Positions 1-3,737 of a stretch of DNA of 5,106 bases are shown here, in pieces. Within the stretch, counting starts at the first letter, position 1; each line of letters begins with the position of its first letter. Source of the stretch: Halovenus sp. Its GTDB lineage: Archaea > Halobacteriota > Halobacteria > Halobacteriales > Haloarculaceae. The notes beneath the pieces are model-generated. The model worked only from the letters and a program-made list of their open reading frames with translations, was not told the origin of the DNA and searched no databases. Location: contig PUMG01000096.1 in NCBI GenBank assembly GCA_003551265.1, positions 1 to 5,106 on the forward strand. The letters run 5' to 3'. The position numbers were made by a program, and so were the translations under genes.

Positions 1-254
1 ATCCCGGAGAGATATTCGTCGTACGTTACGTCGTGAGCACGCCGGAGGTTAAAATCGAGGCGAGCGGTCTCGACCGTCGTCTGAAACAGCATGTGAACCG
101 CGCGACGAACGAGTTCGTCAGGTTCGTCGGGTTCGAGCGCCACACTCAACAGCGCGAGTTCGTTCCGTGTCTCTCTGTCGAGTGAGACCGTCATCTCCTC
201 ACCGAGGTCGCTGTAGCGCGCTTCGACGTCCGTCCTGAGGTCTTCGAGACTCAT
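1..254 (-). CDS. Conserved-looking small haloarchaeal protein, C-terminus cut by window edge
   Basis: Reading leftward from the ATG at 254-252, the frame stays open for 84 codons to the window edge, so the C-terminus is missing. The protein begins MSLEDLRTDVEARYSDLGEE, is acidic, and shows halophile codon use. I do not recognise a named family. Around residues 21-60 the order is a short beta-like stretch (MTVSLDRET), a helix (RNELALLSVAL) and a second helix (DELVRRAVHMLFQ). That order loosely resembles a ribbon-helix-helix DNA-binding fold, but this is a weak inference with no diagnostic motif. The visible part ends in a tyrosine-rich VTYDEYLSG segment. The gene is divergent from the hydrolase at 332, with 77 bp between the two starts, so the promoters must share that short gap. 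No clear ribosome binding site is visible. The coding call is fairly sure; the function is unknown. Confidence 0.72.
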   Translation of the reverse strand, partial: MSLEDLRTDVEARYSDLGEEMTVSLDRETRNELALLSVALEPDEPDELVRRAVHMLFQTTVETARLDFNLRRAHDVTYDEYLSG

Positions 255-331
255 ACGCACCCGTAGCGGACTCGAACGCAAACCGTTTTCGTCACGTGGA
301 CTTTTCTCGCTCGCGTCCAAACGAGTTCACG
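255..331. promoter_or_regulatory. Divergent intergenic promoter region
   Basis: This is the 77-bp gap between two outward-facing genes. Neither direction has a strong TATA box. The best candidates are the AAAACGG/CCGTTTT tract at about 281-290 (25-35 nt before the leftward start) and the CTTTTC tract at 301-306 (about 26 nt before the ATG at 332). Both calls are weak. The spacing fits leaderless transcripts. Confidence 0.35.
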
Positions 332-1087
332 ATGGCAGTCACATACGGCGACTTGACGGTCGAATGGTACGGATACGCGACGGTTCGACTCGAAGTCGGG
401 GGCACCGTTGTCTACCTCGACCCCGGTCGGTACGGCGTCCTCACGGGTGAGTGGGAAGCCGACAGCGAAACTGCAGCAGATGCACACCCCGCCGGGGAGG
501 CCCACCGCCCAACCGACGGTGACCTCGTGTGCCTCACGCACACACATCACTACGACCCGGACGGCATCGAGCGGGTGGCGAGATCCGACGCAACGGTTGC
601 AGCGTTCGACGGCATCGACGTTCGCCAGAGTGCTCGTGACCTCCCTCGTCTCGTCGAGTTGCCCTCCGACGTCGTCACACTCGGCATGGAAGACGAGGCG
701 CTGCTCGCTGACGTCCCGCTGTGGACCGTTCCGGCGTACAACGACCCCGACGGACCGCGAACACGGCCGGACGGAACGCCGTTTCATCCACGGGGGCGGG
801 GCTGTGGCTTTCTCCTCTCGCTCGGTGGCACTCGGGTGTTCTGGCCCGGTGATACTGACGTCATCGACGGCCACGAGAAACTCGACGTCGACGTGTTCGT
901 CCCACCCATCGGCGGGTCGTTCACGATGAACCGACAGGAGGCCGCCGAACTGGCCGCAGCACTCGACCCGGACCTCGTCGTGCCAGTCCACTACAACACG
1001 TTCGAGGCGCTCGAAACAGACTCCCGTGCGTTCGCAGCCGATGTCGCCAGTCGAGGAATCCCGGTTGCACTCGATGAACATAATTAG
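332..1087 (+). CDS. Metallo-beta-lactamase-fold hydrolase, UlaG/UPF0173-like
   Basis: A 251-aa cytoplasmic protein (no signal peptide or membrane segment) of the MBL-fold metal-dependent hydrolase superfamily. Visible landmarks, numbered from the ATG at 332, are as follows. An N-terminal strand pattern VEWYGYATVRLEVGG is typical of the UlaG-like branch. A histidine cluster HTHHYD lies at 70-75. VPAYN lies at 133-137. GDTD has its aspartate at 174, the usual bridging-metal ligand. PIGGSFTMN is at 192-200 and PVHYNTF at 218-224, where His220 is the last metal ligand. The C-terminal motifs match UlaG/UPF0173-like proteins well. The first motif is unusual: the family standard is HxHxDH, and here the Asp is displaced by one and followed by Pro. 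The frame extends upstream to a GTG at 296, but the 12 extra residues look non-native, so I prefer ATG 332. The substrate cannot be inferred; relatives include lactonases and nucleases. It appears monocistronic. Confidence 0.9.
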   Translation: MAVTYGDLTVEWYGYATVRLEVGGTVVYLDPGRYGVLTGEWEADSETAADAHPAGEAHRPTDGDLVCLTHTHHYDPDGIERVARSDATVAAFDGIDVRQSARDLPRLVELPSDVVTLGMEDEALLADVPLWTVPAYNDPDGPRTRPDGTPFHPRGRGCGFLLSLGGTRVFWPGDTDVIDGHEKLDVDVFVPPIGGSFTMNRQEAAELAAALDPDLVVPVHYNTFEALETDSRAFAADVASRGIPVALDEHN

Positions 1088-1246
1088 AGCGCATATCCTC
1101 ACTACTCAAATGCGTATTGAGAATCGAAACGTCGGAATATGTATTCTTTATTCGTCACGACCCGGTGCTGTGGCTGTATTCTCGAAACGCTCCTCTATCG
1201 CCACGAGGGCTGCTGAGGGGTAATTTCCTCGTCGTTGTGTGTTAAC
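1088..1246. other. Intergenic spacer without a supported gene
   Basis: This AT-richer spacer separates the hydrolase stop from the promoter of the UPF0058 gene. It contains a short inverted repeat CTCAA/TTGAG at 1105-1121 and a few T-rich patches, such as around 1142-1152. The only open frame that crosses it is short, overlaps the end of the hydrolase gene, and resembles no protein I know. I see no RNA gene in it. Confidence 0.5.
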
Positions 1247-1261
1247 GCTACTCAGAGTAGC
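1247..1261. promoter_or_regulatory. Perfect palindrome, candidate operator
   Basis: GCTACTCAGAGTAGC is a perfect inverted repeat: two 7-bp arms around a central A. It abuts the TATA-like box at 1262-1268 and so occupies the position of the archaeal BRE and the bases just upstream. A protein bound there could block or assist TBP/TFB at the UPF0058 promoter. The palindrome is seen directly; an operator role is inferred. Confidence 0.5.
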
Positions 1262-1270
1262 ATTATAACC
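1262..1270 (+). promoter_or_regulatory. TATA-like box for the UPF0058 gene
   Basis: ATTATAACC begins 34 bp before the ATG at 1296. Archaeal initiation about 25 bp downstream of the box would give a leader of only a few bases or none. No Shine-Dalgarno sequence precedes the start, which fits a leaderless or near-leaderless mRNA. Confidence 0.6.
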
Positions 1271-1295
1271 CTCCAGTCGCTATGGTAAGACGACC

Positions 1296-1532
1296 ATGAA
1301 AAAGCAGGAGCTCATCCATCTTCACGGTCTCCTCGCTCAGGTGCAGAACCACTACGAAAAAGAGACCGGAGAGACGGTAGACCACGACCACTACGTAACA
1401 CTCGGTGTACAGCCAACATCGATTCACAAATCGAAAACAGACCACAAAGAGGCGGTGTTTGCCCTCGCACGAGGGATTACATCACAGATGACGGCCGAGG
1501 AGACCGAAGCTGTCTCTGCTGCGGCTGACTGA
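1296..1532 (+). CDS. UPF0058 family protein
   Basis: A 78-aa soluble protein beginning MKKQELIHLHGLLAQVQNHY, which I recognise as the archaeal UPF0058 family, abundant in haloarchaea and of unknown function. Its length matches family members of roughly 80-90 aa. It looks mostly helical, with an N-terminal amphipathic helix, a central His-rich stretch (around 30-46: HDHYVTLG then HKSKTDH) and a C-terminal helix containing AVFALARGIT. The many His residues could suggest metal contact, but no defined site is visible. The ATG at 1296 lies at the right distance from the TATA-like box at 1262; a nearer ATG at 1282 is out of frame. The gene stands alone and converges on the UPF0212 gene. Family assignment is confident; no function can be given. 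Confidence 0.9.
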   Translation: MKKQELIHLHGLLAQVQNHYEKETGETVDHDHYVTLGVQPTSIHKSKTDHKEAVFALARGITSQMTAEETEAVSAAAD

Positions 1533-1588
1533 TTTTTGTCGCGGTCTGCGCTGTTACACACCAGATTTCACTGAGCGCACGCTTTTTT
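1533..1588 (+). terminator. T-tract terminator(s) after the UPF0058 gene
   Basis: A TTTTT run starts at the base after the TGA (1533-1537) and a TTTTTT run follows at 1583-1588. Archaeal RNA polymerase terminates on T-rich tracts without needing a hairpin, so these are good candidates for ending the rightward transcript before the convergent gene. Confidence 0.55.
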
Positions 1589-1630
1589 CAAAACTGGGAC
1601 GGACGCAACGCTCGTTCCGGTCGAGTCAGC

Positions 1631-1635
1631 AAAAA
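1631..1635 (-). terminator. T-tract terminator for the UPF0212 gene
   Basis: The AAAAA at 1631-1635 reads as TTTTT on the minus strand, 11 bp past the TGA (1648-1646) of the leftward UPF0212 gene. It is a plausible archaeal oligo-T terminator. It is short, so the call is tentative. Confidence 0.4.
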
Positions 1636-1645
1636 GACGGTCACA

Positions 1646-2176
1646 TCACTCGTCGAGTAGCTCTTCGAACTCCGGGAGCACATCGTCGTCGTCCGCTGTC
1701 TCGGCATCGCCATCCTGTGTTTCGGCGTCGTCAGCTTCAGCGTCGCCAGGTTCGTCGTCTGCTGTCTCGATGGGGTCGTCGGTCTCGTCGTCAGTGAGGT
1801 CACTCACGTCGTCTTCATCTTCGTCGTCCTCGTCGTCCTCGTCCGGCAGCACCTCGATTTCGAGGACGTCGAGCGGGATGTTCGAGAGTCGCTGACCGAT
1901 TTCTTTCCGTGCAATCCGGGCGGCGTGCTCCTCGCGCTCGACGTTGAACACGGTCATCTCCAGTTCGAGGGCGACCAGCGCTTCGTCGGCCGCGATGAAC
2001 GCGGGCGGAAGCTCCTCTCCCGACGGTGAGGTTCGCGTTCCCATGTTTATCTCGACGTAGTTGAGGTCAGGATTCAGCATCTCACCGGTCTTCGAGATAG
2101 CGATCCGCACCGCTTCGTCGGTGGTGCCGACGTCGTACACTGGCACAGCCGCTTCAACGACAACTCTGCAGTTCAT
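1646..2176 (-). CDS. UPF0212 (DUF555) family protein with long acidic tail and no CxxC
   Basis: A 176-aa protein whose residues 1-110 match the archaeal UPF0212/DUF555 family, with landmarks EAVRIAISKTGEMLNPDLNY (21-40), EELPPAFIAADEALVALELE (54-73) and FNVEREEHAARIARKEIGQR (77-96). The family function is unknown. Methanogen members, as I remember them, carry a CPxCGE motif before this central block, suggesting a metal or redox site. Here the same place reads TSPSGEE (49-55), so one Cys is Ser and the other is absent. The only Cys left is C3. Residues 112-176 form an extra acidic tail in which 39 of 65 residues are Asp or Glu, ending in VLPEFEELLDE. The tail is encoded by low-complexity GTC/TTC-rich DNA (about 1800-1845 on the plus strand). 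Start: ATG at 2176, about 25 nt downstream of a TATA-like element. It is divergent from the glycosylase gene. Confidence 0.9.
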   Translation of the reverse strand: MNCRVVVEAAVPVYDVGTTDEAVRIAISKTGEMLNPDLNYVEINMGTRTSPSGEELPPAFIAADEALVALELEMTVFNVEREEHAARIARKEIGQRLSNIPLDVLEIEVLPDEDDEDDEDEDDVSDLTDDETDDPIETADDEPGDAEADDAETQDGDAETADDDDVLPEFEELLDE

Positions 2177-2197
2177 GTCTACGCTTTGATGGCCAAC

Positions 2198-2206
2198 GAA
2201 TATGAA
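2198..2206 (-). promoter_or_regulatory. TATA-like box for the UPF0212 gene
   Basis: On the minus strand the sequence is TTCATATTC, centred about 26 bp upstream of the ATG at 2176. That is the spacing expected of an archaeal TATA box feeding a leaderless transcript. No Shine-Dalgarno sequence is seen. For the opposite gene (start 2298) the same gap shows only a weak A-rich patch at about 2268-2275. Confidence 0.5.
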
Positions 2207-2297
2207 GGTTAGCCTGCCTCTCTGAGTTCTTTCATTTCTGCGAGTGGTCTGGCTGGACTCGAAAGCATCAAACGCTTCCAGTCCCTGTTCCGTGGTG

Positions 2298-3197
2298 ATG
2301 GAACACGGACGAATCGACCTGTCGGACGTTCCCGGCGGCTTCGACCTCCAGTCGACGCTCGAAAGTGGCCAGTCGTATCTCTGGTGGCGCGCAGATGGCC
2401 AGGACTTTGCCGACGACCACCTCTACGGTGGTGAGGCGTGGTATCTGACGACGACGCGCGCTCTGGGCGAACCTGCTGTCATCCGGGTCCGACAGCGCGA
2501 CGGCGCACTCGAATGGCAGTCGAGCGTCGACGCCGAGTCAGTGCTGCGCCGTCGCCTTCGACTCGACGACGACCTCGACGCGATTCGAGCGAGCGCACCG
2601 CCGGACGACCTCGTCCAGCGCGCCTACGACACGTACTGGGGGATGCACCTCGTACGGGACCCCGCGTTCGGGTCACTCATCTCGTTCATCTGCTCGGCAC
2701 AGATGCGTGTCTCCCGTATCCACGAGATGCAACAGTCGCTCCGGGAGACCTTCGGCACGCCGGTCACGTTCGACGGCCGGACGTATCACGCCTATCCCAC
2801 GCCGGCGCAACTGGCAGCAGCAACCGAGGACGAACTCCGAGAACTCTCACTCGGCTATCGCGCTCCGTACGTCCGAAAGTCGGCTGAACTGGTCGAGCAG
2901 GGGACACCACTCGATGTCCGCGGACAGCCCTACGAGCAGGCACGCGAGTCGCTCACCGAGTTCGTCGGTGTCGGCGAGAAAGTCGCCGACTGTGTCCTCC
3001 TGTTCGCACTCGATTACACACAGGCCGTCCCGCTCGACACCTGGATTCGAAAAACGATTGATGAGTACTATCCGGGGTGTGAGCAGGGCAACTACACAGA
3101 CACCTCGCGCGCACTCCGCGAGGCGCTCGGTGGTGAGTACGCCGGGTACACGCAGACCTACGTGTTTCATTTCCTCCGCAACGCTGGCGACGGGTAA
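2298..3197 (+). CDS. 8-oxoguanine DNA glycosylase/AP lyase, OGG1-type (HhH-GPD)
   Basis: A 299-aa DNA repair enzyme of the HhH-GPD superfamily. It is predicted to excise 8-oxoguanine from DNA and nick the resulting abasic site. Numbered from ATG 2298: the N-terminal OGG1-like motif LESGQSYLWWR is at 21-31. SFICSAQMRVSRIHEM (129-144) parallels the eukaryotic SFICSxNNNIxRI helix. LGYRAPYV is at 185-192. The helix-hairpin-helix FVGVGEKVADC (222-232) contains the catalytic lysine K228. AVPLDTW (243-249) contains the conserved aspartate D247. The lysine indicates a bifunctional glycosylase/beta-lyase, unlike the AlkA type, which lacks it. The length suits the OGG1 family. The frame continues upstream to a GTG at 2244, but the extra 18 residues look unrelated and would crowd the divergent promoter, so I chose ATG 2298. 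It appears monocistronic. An AlkA-like annotation is possible in databases, but the Lys/Asp pair argues for OGG1. Confidence 0.88.
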   Translation: MEHGRIDLSDVPGGFDLQSTLESGQSYLWWRADGQDFADDHLYGGEAWYLTTTRALGEPAVIRVRQRDGALEWQSSVDAESVLRRRLRLDDDLDAIRASAPPDDLVQRAYDTYWGMHLVRDPAFGSLISFICSAQMRVSRIHEMQQSLRETFGTPVTFDGRTYHAYPTPAQLAAATEDELRELSLGYRAPYVRKSAELVEQGTPLDVRGQPYEQARESLTEFVGVGEKVADCVLLFALDYTQAVPLDTWIRKTIDEYYPGCEQGNYTDTSRALREALGGEYAGYTQTYVFHFLRNAGDG

Positions 3198-3290
3198 CCT
3201 CCTTCGTAGGTATTTCGTGATACAAAATTATTGCGAACTCAGAGACCAGTCTCTGCTCGTTGCCCACCAGCGAAGTTTCCGGTGAGCGAT
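3198..3290. other. Non-coding 3' flank of the glycosylase gene with a hairpin
   Basis: Downstream of the TAA there is an AT-rich patch (about 3218-3233) and then a 7-bp-stem hairpin CAGAGAC/GTCTCTG with a 2-nt loop at 3240-3255. No T-tract follows, so it is not a typical archaeal terminator. It could be the structured left end of the insertion-element remnant that follows. Which of the two it is cannot be decided from sequence. Confidence 0.4.
3240..3255. repeat. Short perfect hairpin CAGAGAC-CA-GTCTCTG
   Basis: A perfect 7-bp inverted repeat with a CA loop, 43 bp after the glycosylase stop codon. IS200/IS605 elements carry subterminal hairpins recognised by their transposase, so this could mark the left end of the remnant. 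It could equally be an mRNA 3' structure. Confidence 0.5.
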
Positions 3291-3319
3291 TCGGGTGCTG
3301 CTGCTTATAGCGTGGAACA

Positions 3320-3356
3320 GGCGCAAAACCCACGACTTCAGTCTGGGATACGCGCC
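3320..3356 (+). repeat. Damaged copy of the terminal hairpin inside an outer stem
   Basis: The core CCCACGACTTCAGTCTGGG (3329-3347) matches the right-end hairpin at 3608-3627 except for one base in the loop and one missing G in the right arm, which leaves a bulged C. It is flanked by GGCGC (3320-3324) and GCGCC (3352-3356), which can pair as a second stem across an internal loop. Direct orientation with the right-end copy suggests a nested or tandem remnant. Confidence 0.6.
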
Positions 3357-3489
3357 GTAAGCTTGATTGTTCGACCGCCCGTAACGATTTTTGTGCGCGG
3401 AAAACTGGCAGTTGACTCGGTGTTTGCCACGGCGAGAGTCGAAATCAAACAAGTAAGCCGACCGCGCCGACCGACACAAAACAAGATAC

Positions 3490-3645
3490 CTCCAAGCCGT
3501 CAACACGGTAGGAGTAACGGCTTCGTGGCGGAGCCAGTGTCGTCGGTCACAAAGCTTAGATTCCCAACCTTCAGGATTGACCTGCTCGGCCAACACCGGG
3601 TGGGAAGCCCACGACTTTAGTCGTGGGAGCACGTCACGTCACTCG
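3490..3645 (+). ncRNA. Possible orphan omegaRNA / sotRNA-like structured RNA
   Basis: In tnpB elements the 3' end encodes an RNA (omegaRNA or reRNA; sotRNA in Halobacterium) that ends in a hairpin and continues into the flank as a guide. Here four local stems occur in order: AAGCCGT/ACGGCTT (3494-3500 with 3517-3523), TGGC/GCCA (3526-3536), CAGG/CCTG (3572-3584) and the 9-bp terminal stem (3608-3627). The 18 nt from 3628 to 3645 precede a TTTT tract and would be the guide. The stems are read directly from the sequence; the RNA identity is inferred by analogy. Without a nearby TnpB it could only act with a protein encoded elsewhere, or be dead. Confidence 0.4.
3608..3627 (+). repeat. Perfect 9-bp-stem right-end hairpin
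   Basis: CCCACGACTTTAGTCGTGGG folds into a 9-bp perfect stem with a 2-nt TT loop (4-nt if the closing pair opens). It is preceded by GAAG, and an upstream GTGGG (3600-3604) can compete for pairing with its left arm. It resembles the hairpin ending haloarchaeal IS1341-type elements. Confidence 0.75.
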
Positions 3646-3737
3646 TTTTCTCTGCTCATCCGCTGTTCGATGTTGGGTGTTCGACCGTGACCACAACCAC
3701 TATTATCGAGCATTTCGTTTTTTTCTACAAACCCGAA
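3628..3737 (+). promoter_or_regulatory. Promoter region of the Bat-like regulator gene
   Basis: This is the 110-bp gap between the element hairpin and the ATG at 3738. It contains a TATA-like CTATTATC at about 3700-3707, some 31-38 bp before the start, and a TTTTTTT run at 3718-3724 near the expected start of transcription. There is no Shine-Dalgarno sequence. A tandem GTCACGTCAC at 3633-3642 sits at the presumed element junction. Confidence 0.5.

Larger units (their letters stand above)
3300..3640 (+). mobile_element. Degenerate IS200/IS605 (IS1341-type) remnant lacking tnpB
   Basis: About 340 bp of lower GC (32 of 60 bases in 3361-3420, against 40 of 60 in 4021-4080) with no credible protein. 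The right edge carries GAAGCCCACGACTTTAGTCG and the rest of a perfect hairpin. From memory this closely resembles the 3' terminal hairpin that follows tnpB in haloarchaeal IS1341-type elements. A damaged second copy lies at 3329-3347. None of the expected tnpB signatures, such as the CxxC zinc-finger pairs or the final Asp motif, is found in any frame, so the coding part has been deleted. No tnpA is seen. Both exact boundaries are uncertain: the left could be near 3240, and the right is probably between 3630 and 3642. An unrelated structured intergenic RNA is the alternative. Confidence 0.55.

Noticed and set aside
296..331. N-terminal extension of the hydrolase from a GTG at 296
   Set aside because: The 12 extra residues look unlike a protein start of this family, and the ATG at 332 begins the conserved strand pattern.
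251..1102. A 283-aa open frame on the minus strand opposite the hydrolase
   Set aside because: It lies fully antisense to a gene with clear MBL-fold motifs, has Arg/Val/Cys-rich non-halophilic composition, and resembles no protein family. It is a GC-rich shadow frame.
3240..3255. Intrinsic terminator of the glycosylase gene
   Set aside because: The hairpin is not followed by a T-tract, and archaeal termination depends on T-rich sequence rather than hairpins, so it is recorded only as a repeat.
3228..3632. Overlapping open frames on both strands in the element remnant (129 and 134 aa)
   Set aside because: Both are basic and low in acidic residues, lack start signals and recognisable motifs, and include the hairpin sequence (giving the repeated PRLKSW). 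They are better explained as chance frames in a structured non-coding region.
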